Shown: positions 24,267 to 33,865, numbered from the stretch's first letter. The stretch is 64,000 nucleotides of DNA from TMED14 sp041179465 (GCA_041179465.1 JBEGTJ010000003.1:1-64000); one strand, 5' to 3'. Program-made: numbers and translations. The notes: generated by a model from the letters alone, not told the origin.

Positions 24267-26022
24267 ACAGCCCTTCGTACAGTCCCGCGTACATCTGCAA
24301 GATGGGCTTGCGACGCAGCTTTAGGGTGGGGGTTACGTGGCCTGCGGCGATGCTCCAAACGTCGGGGGTGAGGGCGAACTTCTTGACCTTTTCCCATTGC
24401 CCGTACTGGGCGTTAGTGGCGTCGATTTCGCGCTGCACGCGAGCCACGACGCGCGGGTCGGCGACCATTTCGGCCGGGGTCGTCCAGGCAATGTTCTTGC
24501 GGGCGCACCACGACTTCAAAAAGTCGAACTGCGGCTGCACCAAGAGCACAGGGTACTTCTTGTTTTCGCCGGCGACCATGCACTGCTCGATGAAGGGCGA
24601 CATTTTGAAGGCGTTTTCCATGGCCTGGGGCGTAATGTACTTGCCTCCGGCGGTCTTGAAAATCTCTTTCTTGCGGTCGGTGATGCGCAGGTACCCTTCG
24701 GAATCGAATTCGCCGATGTCGCCCGTGCGGAACCATCCGTCTTCGGTCATCACCTCGGCGGTGAGGTCGGGGCGGTTGTAGTAGCCCATCATCACGTTGG
24801 GCCCCTTGGCGAGGATTTCGCCGTCGGCGTCCAGCTTGAGTTCGACGCCGTCGATGGCCGTTCCCACGGTGCCCAGCTTGTGGCCTTGGCCGGTGGGCAG
24901 GTTAACCGCCAAGATCGGCGACGTTTCGGTGAGGCCGTAGCCCTCTTGAACGTTGATGCCGGCTCCGGCGAAGATGCGGGCAAGCTTGGGGTTGAGCGCG
25001 GCAGCTCCGCTCGCGACCGCCAGAGTTTCGCCGCCCAGCGCCTCTTGCCACTTGCTGAAAATCAGCTTGCGGGCGAGCTTGAGTTGGGCGTAGTAGAGCG
25101 GACTGAGGCCGGCGTGCTCGTAGCGTTCGGCCAGGCCAACGGCCCAGAAAAAGAGTCCGCGCTTGATGCCAGTGAGCGACTTGCCCTTGTCCATGATTTT
25201 GTCGTACACCTTCTCGAGCAGGCGCGGAACCGCCGTAAACACCTGCGGATGCACCTCGCGCAGGTTGTCGCCGATGGTTTCCATCGACTCAGCGAAGTAG
25301 ACGCCCACGCCGTTGGTCAAGTACACGTAGACGCAGACGCGCTCGTAGCTGTGGCACAGCGGCAAGAAGCTCAGGGCTTTGCCGGTGGGGCCCACGGGGA
25401 GGCGCGAGGCCCCGGCCACCGCGTTGGAGGCGATGTTGCGGTGGCTCAGCATGACGCCTTTGGGGGTGCCGGTGGTTCCCGACGTGTAAATCAGCGTGGC
25501 GAGGTCTTCTTCGCGCACGGCGGCCTTGCGGGCTTCTAGTTCGGCGCAGTGGGCGTCGGTGGCGCGGGCCACGACGTCGTCAAGGCAGGCGGAACCTTCG
25601 GTCGGCGTGAACGTGAACACGCCCTCAAGGCTGGGTACGTCGGCGCGCAGGGCTTCTATTTTGTCGCGCAGCTCGACGTCGCTCACAAAGCAAAACCGCA
25701 CGCCGGCGTCGTTCATAATGAACGTGTAGTCGGCCTGCGAAATCGTCGGGTACATCGGAACGTCGACCCCGCCCGCGCTGAGGATGGCTTGGTCGCAGAG
25801 GTTCCACTCCGTGCGGTTTGTCGTCGAAATAATGCCAATGCGGTCGCCCGGCTTCATGCCGAGGTCGATCAGCCCGCAGGCCAATTTCTCGGCTTTGGCG
25901 ATGAATTCGGTGGTCGACATCGACTGCCACTGGCCGTTGACTTTGGTGTTCAGGGCGTCGGGGCGCGGATGCTTGGCGGCCGCGTAGTGGGCAAAATCAA
26001 AAAGGCGTTTGGGTGCGTTCAT
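24256..26022 (-). CDS. long-chain acyl-CoA synthetase (AMP-forming)
   Basis: The enzyme activates fatty acids with ATP to acyl-AMP and then acyl-CoA. The 588-residue protein has the AMP-binding signature LIYTSGTTGTPKGVMLSH near residue 175, the GYGLTETSP adenylate motif, GWFRTGDIGEFD and the hinge DRKKEIFKTAGGKY. The start is the ATG at 26022 (MNAPKRLFDFA); the frame extends upstream into the intergenic region and the amidohydrolase end, but the family sequence begins here. It follows the amidohydrolase by 17 bases. The downstream low-GC gene overlaps its stop by 11 bases. Confidence 0.94.
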   Translation of the reverse strand: MNAPKRLFDFAHYAAAKHPRPDALNTKVNGQWQSMSTTEFIAKAEKLACGLIDLGMKPGDRIGIISTTNRTEWNLCDQAILSAGGVDVPMYPTISQADYTFIMNDAGVRFCFVSDVELRDKIEALRADVPSLEGVFTFTPTEGSACLDDVVARATDAHCAELEARKAAVREEDLATLIYTSGTTGTPKGVMLSHRNIASNAVAGASRLPVGPTGKALSFLPLCHSYERVCVYVYLTNGVGVYFAESMETIGDNLREVHPQVFTAVPRLLEKVYDKIMDKGKSLTGIKRGLFFWAVGLAERYEHAGLSPLYYAQLKLARKLIFSKWQEALGGETLAVASGAAALNPKLARIFAGAGINVQEGYGLTETSPILAVNLPTGQGHKLGTVGTAIDGVELKLDADGEILAKGPNVMMGYYNRPDLTAEVMTEDGWFRTGDIGEFDSEGYLRITDRKKEIFKTAGGKYITPQAMENAFKMSPFIEQCMVAGENKKYPVLLVQPQFDFLKSWCARKNIAWTTPAEMVADPRVVARVQREIDATNAQYGQWEKVKKFALTPDVWSIAAGHVTPTLKLRRKPILQMYAGLYEGLYEE

Positions 26023-26039
26023 GCGTGAAGGCTCGTAGG

Positions 26040-27680
26040 TTACTTGCGGCGCTCGCCGTGGATCCACACCTGAATCGGCGCGGTCTTCGGCAAGGCCATG
26101 GGGGTTACTTCGTTTAGGTTTACTTCAAAGATGGTGAAGTCCGCCCAATTTCCAATGCGGATTTCGCCGCGGTCGTCCTCCTGAAAGGCGGCGCGGGCGG
26201 CGTCTGTGGTCATTCCCTTCAAGGTCTGGGCGAGGGTCAGGGCGTTTTCGGTCTGAAATCCCCCGGCGGGGTGTCCGTCCAAGGCGCGGCGGGCTGTGGC
26301 CGCCAAAATGGTGTACATCGGGTTGGGGTGCTCGATGGGGAAGTCGGTGCCGAACGGTATCCATCCGCCGTTGGCCTGGCGGAGCGCGCGGTAGGCGTAG
26401 GCGTGCGGCAAGCGGTCGGGTCCAAGGCGGTCGGGGGCCCAATCCATGTCGCTGGTCGCGTGGGTGGGCTGTACCGAGGGCACGATGCCCAGGGTTCCGC
26501 CAAACTGGGTTTGGTCTTCAGGGCTCACCACTTGAGCATGCTCGACGCGCCAACGGAGGTCCTTCGGGGTACCCGGGGCGCTTAGGGCTTCGCGGTAAAT
26601 GCGCAAAATCAGGTGGTTGGCGGAATCTCCGATGGCGTGGGTGTTCATCTGCCAGCCGGCTTGGGCGAGCCGCGCCGCGGCGGCCCTCAGGTAGGAGGCG
26701 TCGCGCAAGGCCAGGCCGTAGTGGTCGTGGCGGTCGTGGTAGGGCTCCCGAAGCAAGGCCCCGCGGCTGCCCAGCGCGCCGTCACTGTAGAATTTGAAGC
26801 TGCGCACCGACAGCCAGTCGGTTTCGAGGGTGCCGCGCTCCAGCCAGTGGTCCAGGGCCTCGGGGCGTTCGCCGACCATCACATAAAGGGGCATGCGCAG
26901 CCCGCCCGCCCGCTGCAGGCTGTCGATCAGCATGATGTCTTCGGTGGGCAGTCCCGCGTCGTGCACGCCGGTCAAGCCGAGTTCGACGCACCAGCGTTCT
27001 GCGGCCTTGAGGTAGCGAATTTTTTCTTCGCGCGAAGGCTCGGCGACGCGAAGCAAGGTCTCGGCGTTGTCGACGAGCACCCCAGTCGGTTTGCCGGCCG
27101 CGAGGAGGATTTCGCCCCCGTCGATGCGGGTAGCCGCGGTGATTTCTGATTGGGCGAGGGCCACCTGGTTGCACACCACCGCGTGGCCGTCGATGCGCGA
27201 GAGCACGATCGGCTTGTCGGTTAGGGCGTCCAGGGCTTTGGAGGTCGGCCAGGCCTTGTCGGACCAGTCGTTTTGGTCCCACCCGCGGCCGCGAACGACT
27301 TCCACGTCGGGGTGGTCGGCAAGGTACCTGCGCACCCGGTCGACGCACTCGGCCCAACTGCGCGTACCCACGAGGTCCACCGTCTCGAGGGCTTGACCGA
27401 GGGCCAAAAAGTGGGCGTGGGCGTCGATGAATCCCGGGTACACATAGGCCCCTTGGAGGTCGGTGGTGTCGCGGGCCGCGGGCACCGCCTCAGACGCCGG
27501 AACCACCGCCGCGATCCGCCCGTCCCGCACGGCGAGGTGTGCCTGGCGGTAGCGCAGCGCGTCGCCCTGAAATTCCGCCACCTGGGCATGGGCGAGGACC
27601 GTGTCGTACTCCGGCGCGGCGCTGCACGCGGCGAAAAGCCCAAAAATTCCGAGGAAAAGGGGAGCGTGAATTGCCTTCAT
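26040..27680 (-). CDS. amidohydrolase-family lipoprotein (YtcJ-like)
   Basis: The 546-residue protein has a lipoprotein signal peptide with the lipobox FAAC at about residues 16-19, so it should be membrane-anchored outside the cytoplasm. The rest is a metal-dependent amidohydrolase of the YtcJ/amidohydrolase 3 type: GFIDAHAHFLALG provides the first metal-binding His pair near residue 87, with INTHAIGD-like NTHAIGDSA, RVEHAQVV and PFGTDFPIEHPNP further on. The substrate is unknown; family members cleave amide or formyl bonds. A TACCTTGC box lies four bases before the ATG. The divergent purL box is 14 bp beyond it. Confidence 0.9.
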   Translation of the reverse strand: MKAIHAPLFLGIFGLFAACSAAPEYDTVLAHAQVAEFQGDALRYRQAHLAVRDGRIAAVVPASEAVPAARDTTDLQGAYVYPGFIDAHAHFLALGQALETVDLVGTRSWAECVDRVRRYLADHPDVEVVRGRGWDQNDWSDKAWPTSKALDALTDKPIVLSRIDGHAVVCNQVALAQSEITAATRIDGGEILLAAGKPTGVLVDNAETLLRVAEPSREEKIRYLKAAERWCVELGLTGVHDAGLPTEDIMLIDSLQRAGGLRMPLYVMVGERPEALDHWLERGTLETDWLSVRSFKFYSDGALGSRGALLREPYHDRHDHYGLALRDASYLRAAAARLAQAGWQMNTHAIGDSANHLILRIYREALSAPGTPKDLRWRVEHAQVVSPEDQTQFGGTLGIVPSVQPTHATSDMDWAPDRLGPDRLPHAYAYRALRQANGGWIPFGTDFPIEHPNPMYTILAATARRALDGHPAGGFQTENALTLAQTLKGMTTDAARAAFQEDDRGEIRIGNWADFTIFEVNLNEVTPMALPKTAPIQVWIHGERRK

Positions 27681-27684
27681 GCCC

Positions 27685-27692
27685 GCAAGGTA
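27685..27692 (-). promoter_or_regulatory. -7 promoter box (TACCTTGC) of the amidohydrolase-acyl-CoA ligase unit
   Basis: The minus strand reads TACCTTGC, an imperfect TAnnTTTG, at the typical distance of four bases from the ATG at 27680. Confidence 0.45.
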
Positions 27693-27706
27693 GCCCGCAG
27701 CCGCCG

Positions 27707-27714
27707 TACCTTTG
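27707..27714 (+). promoter_or_regulatory. -7 promoter box (TACCTTTG) of purL
   Basis: TACCTTTG is an exact match 17 bases before the purL ATG, giving a leader of about a dozen bases. Confidence 0.65.
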
Positions 27715-27731
27715 CGGCTCGAATAACGCGC

Positions 27732-29957
27732 ATGGAATCAACCGCCCTCACCACCGTAGCCCAAGCCCAAGAGCTCGGCCTTTTGCCCGAAGAATTTGAC
27801 GCCATTTGCACGCGCCTCGGCCGCGTGCCCAACTTCACGGAGCTCAGCATGTATTCGGTGATGTGGAGCGAGCACTGCTCCTACAAAAACTCGATTGTGT
27901 GGCTGAAAACGCTGCCCAAGGAGGGTCCGCACATGCTCGCCAAGGCGGGCGAAGAAAACGCGGGGCTCGTCGACATCGGCGACGGATTGGCGTGCGCCTT
28001 CAAAATCGAATCGCACAACCACCCTTCAGCGGTGGAACCCTACCAAGGAGCGGCCACCGGCGTGGGCGGAATCAACCGCGACATCTTCACCATGGGCGCC
28101 CGGCCCATCGCGCAGCTGAATTCGCTGCGCTTTGGCAATCCGAAGACCGACCGCACCAAGTGGCTGGTCAACGGGGTGGTCAAGGGCATCGGCGACTACG
28201 GCAACAGCTTCGGAATTCCGACCGTAGGCGGCGAGGTGTACTTCGACGACTGCTACGAGCAAAATCCGCTCGTGAACGCGTTTTCAGCTGGAATCGTCAA
28301 GGTGGGCGGCCAAATCAGCGCCAAAGCGCGCGGCGTGGGCAACCCCGTGTACATCGTCGGTTCGGCGACCGGCCGCGACGGCATCCACGGCGCCGCGTTC
28401 GCTTCCAAAGATTTGAGTGAGGACTCGGCCAACGACATCCCGTCGGTGCAGGTGGGCGACCCCTTCCAAGAGAAGCTGCTCCTCGAGGCGACCATGGAGC
28501 TCGCCCAAACCGGGGCCGTGATGGGCATGCAGGACATGGGTGCCGCGGGCATTACCTGTTCTACGACTGAAATGAGTGCGGGCGGAAACGTCGGCATGAC
28601 CGTCCACCTCGACCGCGTGCCGACCCGCCAGACCGGAATGCACCCCTGGGAAATTCTGCTTTCGGAATCGCAAGAGCGCATGCTCGTAGTGGTGCAAAAA
28701 GGCCGCGAGGCCGAAGTAGAGGCCATTTTTAGCAAGTGGGACATTCACTGCGCCCTCATCGGCGAGGTGACTGCCGGCCCGAACGTGCAGTACTTCTGGC
28801 ACGGCGAGTTGATTGGCGACCTACCTGCCGAGCACCTCGTGCTGGGAGGCGGAGCGCCCGTCTACCACCGCGAGTGGTCCGAGCCCGCCTACTACGCCGA
28901 GTACCAAAAATTCAACCTCGACGCGGTGCCCGTGCCGGCCGACCTCAAGGCCGTGGCAGAGCGCGTGGTGGCCCTGCCCAACATCGCCTCGAAGCGCTGG
29001 ATCTACGAGCAGTACGATTCGATGGTTGGCACGGTAAACCGTTCGACCAACGCCGCCAGCGACGCGTCCATTGTCAACTTGCGCGGAACCAACCGTGCCC
29101 TCGCCATGACCGTGGACTGCAACAGCCGCTACGTGCACGCGGACCCCGAAGTGGGCGCGATGATCGCCGTGGCCGAGAACGCCCGCAACATCACCTGCTC
29201 CGGCGGAACCCCCAGCGCCATCACCAACTGCCTCAACTTTGGCAATCCCTACAACCCCGAGGTGTACTGGCAGTTTGTCGGGGCCATCAAGGGCATGGGC
29301 AAGGCCTGCTTGAAGTTCGAGACTCCGGTGACCGGCGGCAACGTGAGCTTTTACAACCAGACCGCCATTGGCAGTAAGGTTGAGCCCGTTTTTCCGACCC
29401 CAACGATCGCCATGATCGGCCTGGTCGACGACGTCAAGCACGTGACCACCCTTGGCTTCAAGTCCAAGGGCGACCTGATCTTTTTGATCGGCAGCAGCCG
29501 CAACGACCTTGCCTCGAGCCAGTACCTCGTGCACGAGCACGGAATCACCGCTTCGCCCGCTCCGTACTTTGACCTCGACGAAGAGTTCATCGTGCAGCGC
29601 CAGGTGGCCGAGCTGATTCGCGAGGGCGTGGTGGCTTCGGCCCACGACGTGTCTGAGGGCGGACTCTTTGTTACCCTGCTCGAATCAGCCATGGCGGGCG
29701 GGCTGGGTTTTGACCTCACCACCGACGCTGAAATTCGCCCCGACGCCTTCTTGTTTGGCGAGGCCCAAAGCCGCATCGTGGTGAGCGTGCGCCCCGACGA
29801 CGAGGAGCGCTTTTTGGACATCATGATGCGCAACGGCGTGGAATTCGACCTCTTGGGCCACGTGACCAAGGGCTCGGTGCGCGTCGACGACGAAGACTGG
29901 GGCAGCGTGGCGGACTTCCGCCAGCGCTACGACCACGCCCTGAATTTTAGCAAGTAG
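27732..29957 (+). CDS. purL: phosphoribosylformylglycinamidine synthase subunit PurL
   Basis: PurL converts FGAR to FGAM in purine synthesis using ammonia delivered by PurQ. This is the small form: 741 residues, without the fused N-terminal PurS-like and C-terminal glutaminase domains of the long enzyme, so separate PurS and PurQ should be encoded elsewhere. Motifs include MWSEHCSYKNS with the catalytic His near residue 48, FKIESHNHPSAVEPYQGAATG, AAGITCSTTEMSAGG and SEGGLFVTLLESAMAGG. The start at 27732 follows a promoter box by 17 bases; the frame is open for 459 bases further upstream, which is only antisense to the amidohydrolase. Its stop overlaps the convergent FkbM gene by 11 bases. Confidence 0.96.
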   Translation: MESTALTTVAQAQELGLLPEEFDAICTRLGRVPNFTELSMYSVMWSEHCSYKNSIVWLKTLPKEGPHMLAKAGEENAGLVDIGDGLACAFKIESHNHPSAVEPYQGAATGVGGINRDIFTMGARPIAQLNSLRFGNPKTDRTKWLVNGVVKGIGDYGNSFGIPTVGGEVYFDDCYEQNPLVNAFSAGIVKVGGQISAKARGVGNPVYIVGSATGRDGIHGAAFASKDLSEDSANDIPSVQVGDPFQEKLLLEATMELAQTGAVMGMQDMGAAGITCSTTEMSAGGNVGMTVHLDRVPTRQTGMHPWEILLSESQERMLVVVQKGREAEVEAIFSKWDIHCALIGEVTAGPNVQYFWHGELIGDLPAEHLVLGGGAPVYHREWSEPAYYAEYQKFNLDAVPVPADLKAVAERVVALPNIASKRWIYEQYDSMVGTVNRSTNAASDASIVNLRGTNRALAMTVDCNSRYVHADPEVGAMIAVAENARNITCSGGTPSAITNCLNFGNPYNPEVYWQFVGAIKGMGKACLKFETPVTGGNVSFYNQTAIGSKVEPVFPTPTIAMIGLVDDVKHVTTLGFKSKGDLIFLIGSSRNDLASSQYLVHEHGITASPAPYFDLDEEFIVQRQVAELIREGVVASAHDVSEGGLFVTLLESAMAGGLGFDLTTDAEIRPDAFLFGEAQSRIVVSVRPDDEERFLDIMMRNGVEFDLLGHVTKGSVRVDDEDWGSVADFRQRYDHALNFSK

Positions 29958-30708
29958 GATTAAGGTTGCGCTCAAATCGAGCGCACATTCCTGAGCGCGC
30001 CGTTTCGGTGAAGCCTTCGCTGCGCAAGCGTTCAATAATTCCCTCAGTCCCCTCGATTCCATATCGTTGCGGATGGAATTCAAGGACGATGCACCGAAGT
30101 GTTTCAGGGAAGTTTGCGGATTGGCTGATCAGAACGCCTTCGCCTCCTTCGATATCGACGACCAGCACTTCGGGTATGGCGTGGTGCTCTCTACGGATTC
30201 GGGACAAATCCCAGTTATGCAATGCGGCGTTCCCATTGACAGCCCACATTGCGCGCCCATCAAGCTCGCTCCCGTCCGTTTCAAAACCTGAAACGGATAC
30301 CTGTTCCGCGGAATTTAAAGGAAAAGCAAATCCTTGAATCACGCTTAAGTTAGAGGGGACGTCGCACCACGTGCGTGCTTTGTGCGCCAAATCAGAAGAC
30401 GCCTCGATACTGATTACGCGTCCGTTGGGTCCAACTTTATGGGCGAGTATTCGTGCAAGTATTCCAATCGAACCGCCCATTTCAACCACGGTCATTCCCG
30501 GCTTGACCACAGATTCGATTAAATTTCGCTCGTCGCATTCATAAAGGCCGTTCGCGATCCAGCGTTTCGTTCCAAAATTTAGCGCGGTTCCGCGTACGGG
30601 GATTTTTACCCCGTCGAGGATGACGTGGTTTGGCCACACCCATTCAGGTACGAAGGCTTTGAGCATCGTCCTTCGAAGGGAATACCATTGAAGTTTTTTG
30701 AGGTTCAT
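29947..30708 (-). CDS. FkbM-family methyltransferase, low-GC gene
   Basis: FkbM-type enzymes are S-adenosylmethionine-dependent O-methyltransferases, often acting on sugars or secondary metabolites. The 253-residue protein has the SAM-binding motif VVEMGGSIGILARIL near residue 75, the acidic end of strand 2 (VISIEASS), and the family-specific VLVVDIEGGEGVLI. Composition is far below the neighbours: the line 30301-30360 has 26 G+C of 60. It begins four bases inside the pheT end and finishes 11 bases into the purL end, so it fills exactly the space between two core genes. Horizontal acquisition is likely; the acceptor is unknown. Confidence 0.87.
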   Translation of the reverse strand: MNLKKLQWYSLRRTMLKAFVPEWVWPNHVILDGVKIPVRGTALNFGTKRWIANGLYECDERNLIESVVKPGMTVVEMGGSIGILARILAHKVGPNGRVISIEASSDLAHKARTWCDVPSNLSVIQGFAFPLNSAEQVSVSGFETDGSELDGRAMWAVNGNAALHNWDLSRIRREHHAIPEVLVVDIEGGEGVLISQSANFPETLRCIVLEFHPQRYGIEGTEGIIERLRSEGFTETARSGMCARFERNLNPTC

Positions 30709-33143
30709 CGCAATTTCGCTCCGCAGTGCTTTTCGGCCCCCTCGAGCATGCGCTTGACGGCACCTTCGACCTGCTGGTCCTGAAGGGTTTTGCTGGGGTC
30801 CCTGAAGGTGAGCCGCACCCCATAGGACATGGTGCCCTCGGGCAGTCCCTTGCCTTGGTATACGTCAAACAGTTCAATTGCTTCAAGCGTTTTGACCGGG
30901 GCGGACTTTAGTCCCTCGACCAAGTTTCCGTAGGCCGTGCCCACGGGCACCACGAGCGCGAGGTCGCGCACCATTTTGGGAAACTTGGGCGGCTCTACGT
31001 AGGCGGAACGTCGCTTTTGTGCGGCTTCCAGCACGGCATCCCATTGCACCAGGGCGGCGAGCACGGGCTTGTCGACGTCAGTGGCCGTCAGGGCGTGGGC
31101 GTCGGGCCAGCCCATGTAGGCCAAGGCGGTTCCGTCCGGCCCCAAGAGGTCGAGCCGGCCGGACCAAAAGCCAGGCACGTCGTCGCCCGCTTGCTCGGTG
31201 AACGGAATTCCCAGGCGCTGCAGCAATCCCGCAACGAGTCCTTTGAGCACCGCAAACGTGGCGCTGCTGCTGGGGCGGGTAAAATGGGCGTCGGGGTAGG
31301 CGCCGCAAATCCAAATGCCGAGCTCGTTGGCTTCGTACCGTCCTTCGGGGGTTTGCCCGTAGCGGCGGCCAAACTCAAAGAGGGCGATGCGGTCCTCTTG
31401 GCGCTTGAGGTTGTACGCAACCGTTTCGAGTCCGCTGTACAGCAGCGTAGGACGCATCACCCCGAGGTCCTGGCTCAGAGGGTTCAGCACGTGGACGATT
31501 TCTTCGGCCGGAATCGACGGGTGCTGCGCGAACCACGCGGCGCGCGTCAGCGAGAGGTTCATGACCTCGTTCAGTCCGTGCGCCACCAGGTAGTCGGCCG
31601 CCACGCGGCGCAGCGATTCCGGATTCAGACGGGCTTCGGGCTGGCTCCGCACGCGAAGGCCTTCGGGCTCGGCTAGGTTGTTGAAGCCCCAAATGCGCAG
31701 CAGTTCCTCGGCCACGTCGGCTTCGCGCCGCACGTCCCAACGGTACACGGGGAGCCCCAGGGTCCAGATGTCGCCCTTTTGCGCCACCACGTCGATGTCG
31801 AGCGATTCCAAAATGCCTTCGCAGACGTCGTCGGGAAGGCGCTCGCCGAGCAGGCGGGCAATGCGCTCCATAGATACCTCGAGGGTCGGAGCCACGAACC
31901 GAGCGTCCTTGGCGCGCACCCAATCGAGGCCCTCGATGCGGGCTTCGGGGAATTGCGCCTCGATCAGCGTCCAAAAGAGTTCCAGGGCGGCAAGGCCCAT
32001 CGCGGGGTCCACGCCGCGTTCGTAGCGAAAGCTGGCGTCGGTATGCAGTCCGTGGCGGCGGGCCATGGCGCGGGTCACGACCGGGTCAAACCAGGCCGAC
32101 TCGACGACCACAGCGGTGGTTGCGGCGGAGACGCCCGAAGACTGTCCGCCATAAACCCCTGCGAGGCACATGGCGTCGGAGGAATTGGCAATCACTTGAT
32201 CGTCAGGGTGCAGCGTGCGGCTGACCCCGTCCAGGGTGGTCAGGGTTTCGCCGGGGCGGGCGTGGCGCACGACAATACGCGGACCCACCGCCGAAGCGTC
32301 AAAGCAGTGGAGCGGATGCCCCAGGGCGTGCATGGCGTAGTTGGTGGCGTCCACCAGCGCGTTGATGGGGTTGACGCCAATGGCTTTGAGGCGCTGCTGA
32401 ATGGGCTCAGCCGAAGCTTGGCTGCCGTTCACCCCGGAGATTTTGAGGGCCCCATACTGCGGGCAGGCGGCGGAATCTTCGACCTTGAGCTCGACGGCTC
32501 CTCCCGGAACTTCGCTGAGGTCGGCGGTCGTTGGCTCGGTCCACATCACGTCGCGTCCGTCGCGAAGAAGGGAAGCGCGAAGGTCGCGGGCGACCCCGTA
32601 GTGGCTCATGGCGTCCATTCGGTTGGGCGTCAGGCCCACTTCAACGGCCACGTCGCTCTCGAGTCCGAGGTATTCAGCCATCGGCTGGCCCACGGGGGCG
32701 TCGTCCCGCAGCACCATGATGCCGGAGTGGTCGCTGCCGAGGCCCAGCTCGTCTTCGGCGCAAATCATGCCTTCGGAGGCTTCGCCGCGCAGGGCGGATT
32801 TTTTGATCACGAGGGGCGCGTCGCTGCCCGCGGGGTAGAGCTCCGCGCCCACCAGGGCGACCGCGACCTTTTGGCCCTCGGCGACGTTGGCGGCTCCGCA
32901 CACAATGTTCAGCCAATCGGGGGCCCCCACGTCGACCTTGGTGACGCGAAGGCGGTCGGCGTTCGGATGCGGGCGCACCTCGCGCACTTCGCCCACCACC
33001 ACGCCGCGGAGTCCGCCCGGAACGGCATCCACCACTTCGGATTTTTCAACTTCAAGGCCAGTGGCCGTCAGGCGCTCGCTTACTTCAGCGACGCTAAGGG
33101 AGTGGGGAAGGTAGTCTGAGAGCCAGTCCAGAGAAATGCGCAT
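30705..33143 (-). CDS. pheT: phenylalanine--tRNA ligase subunit beta
   Basis: PheT is the beta subunit of the (alpha-beta)2 enzyme that charges tRNA-Phe; the alpha subunit gene is not in the window. The 812-residue protein has the full set of domains: an N-terminal tRNA-binding OB fold (VVGEVREVRPHPNADRL near 45), the B3/B4 editing domain, the B5 domain, the catalytic-like core and a C-terminal ferredoxin-fold anticodon domain (KFPKMVRDLALVV ... LFDVYQGKGLPEG). The ATG at 33143 is four bases behind a TACTTTTG box. The FkbM gene overlaps its stop by four bases. Confidence 0.96.
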   Translation of the reverse strand: MRISLDWLSDYLPHSLSVAEVSERLTATGLEVEKSEVVDAVPGGLRGVVVGEVREVRPHPNADRLRVTKVDVGAPDWLNIVCGAANVAEGQKVAVALVGAELYPAGSDAPLVIKKSALRGEASEGMICAEDELGLGSDHSGIMVLRDDAPVGQPMAEYLGLESDVAVEVGLTPNRMDAMSHYGVARDLRASLLRDGRDVMWTEPTTADLSEVPGGAVELKVEDSAACPQYGALKISGVNGSQASAEPIQQRLKAIGVNPINALVDATNYAMHALGHPLHCFDASAVGPRIVVRHARPGETLTTLDGVSRTLHPDDQVIANSSDAMCLAGVYGGQSSGVSAATTAVVVESAWFDPVVTRAMARRHGLHTDASFRYERGVDPAMGLAALELFWTLIEAQFPEARIEGLDWVRAKDARFVAPTLEVSMERIARLLGERLPDDVCEGILESLDIDVVAQKGDIWTLGLPVYRWDVRREADVAEELLRIWGFNNLAEPEGLRVRSQPEARLNPESLRRVAADYLVAHGLNEVMNLSLTRAAWFAQHPSIPAEEIVHVLNPLSQDLGVMRPTLLYSGLETVAYNLKRQEDRIALFEFGRRYGQTPEGRYEANELGIWICGAYPDAHFTRPSSSATFAVLKGLVAGLLQRLGIPFTEQAGDDVPGFWSGRLDLLGPDGTALAYMGWPDAHALTATDVDKPVLAALVQWDAVLEAAQKRRSAYVEPPKFPKMVRDLALVVPVGTAYGNLVEGLKSAPVKTLEAIELFDVYQGKGLPEGTMSYGVRLTFRDPSKTLQDQQVEGAVKRMLEGAEKHCGAKLR

Positions 33144-33147
33144 GGCG

Positions 33148-33155
33148 CAAAAGTA
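33148..33155 (-). promoter_or_regulatory. -7 promoter box (TACTTTTG) of pheT
   Basis: The minus strand reads TACTTTTG, then CGCC and the pheT ATG, the same arrangement as at pyrE. It lies in the 19-base gap between pheT and the dedA-like gene. Confidence 0.7.
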
Positions 33156-33162
33156 CTCCGCA

Positions 33163-33798
33163 CTAGACGAGGCCAAAAATTATCGCCGCGAACAAAAAGT
33201 AGCGCACGACGATGCTCAGGGCATAGACGCGGTACCAGCGGGCCGGAAACTGAACCATTCCGGCGACCGTGCTGGCCGCGGGGAAGCTCAAGGGCGTCAG
33301 GGCGGCCACGACAATCAGCAGTCCGCCAAAGCGGCGAATCGGATTGAACAGCTTGGCATGGTTGACGTCGACCCAGCGGTGGATTTTGGGAATGCGGTGC
33401 AGCCGGCGGCCAATCCAGTAGCTGATGTTGCCTGAAGTGTAGGAAATCGCGCCCAGGGCGGCGATGCTCAGCCAGGGCAGCGGCTGCGACTGGCTCCAAA
33501 TGATGAACAGGTCGGCGGGCAGGATTCCGACCACGATTTCAGACACAAAAAGGGCGAGGTAGACCAGGCTCCAGTGCACTTCGTGGGTGAAGCGCTCGGT
33601 AAGGGCATGAATGTCAATGACGTAGTTGTTGACGGCCCAGAGCACGCCAATGAGCAGGGCAAGGGCTACGAGCAGCTGGCGCGCGCCTTCGCGCATGTAC
33701 TTGTAGCCCCCCGTCATTTGGTAGAAGCGGTGCGTGAGGTGCACCGACCGCCAAAAGGGGCGAATCTTGGGCTTTGGCAGGTGCAAGCGCGGCTTCAT
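33163..33798 (-). CDS. DedA/VTT-domain membrane protein
   Basis: DedA-family proteins are inner-membrane proteins implicated in lipid scrambling (flipping of undecaprenyl phosphate or phospholipid) and membrane potential. The 211-residue protein has the VTT core with several membrane segments: VSEIVVGILPADLFIIW near residue 85, the Gly-rich SYTSGNISYWIGRRLH, and the C-terminal GGLLIVVAALTPLSFPAASTVAG containing the conserved Pro. The N-terminal 35 residues are basic and cytosolic. A TATCTTTA box lies four bases before the ATG. pheT has its own box just past its stop. Confidence 0.87.
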   Translation of the reverse strand: MKPRLHLPKPKIRPFWRSVHLTHRFYQMTGGYKYMREGARQLLVALALLIGVLWAVNNYVIDIHALTERFTHEVHWSLVYLALFVSEIVVGILPADLFIIWSQSQPLPWLSIAALGAISYTSGNISYWIGRRLHRIPKIHRWVDVNHAKLFNPIRRFGGLLIVVAALTPLSFPAASTVAGMVQFPARWYRVYALSIVVRYFLFAAIIFGLV

Positions 33799-33802
33799 GG
33801 GC

Positions 33803-33810
33803 TAAAGATA
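33803..33810 (-). promoter_or_regulatory. -7 promoter box (TATCTTTA) of the dedA-like gene
   Basis: The minus strand reads TATCTTTA, followed by GCCC and the ATG at 33798. It is one base from the consensus at the standard four-base distance. Confidence 0.5.
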
Positions 33811-33865
33811 GGCCAGGCAACTCCGCAGGAATCGGGCCAAAGTTCAGAGGGGGGACGGGCAGGGA

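Noticed and set aside
27273..27731. Upstream extension of purL by 153 codons
   Set aside because: It is antisense to the amidohydrolase gene, and the purL promoter box (27707-27714) lies within it; family sequence begins at 27732.
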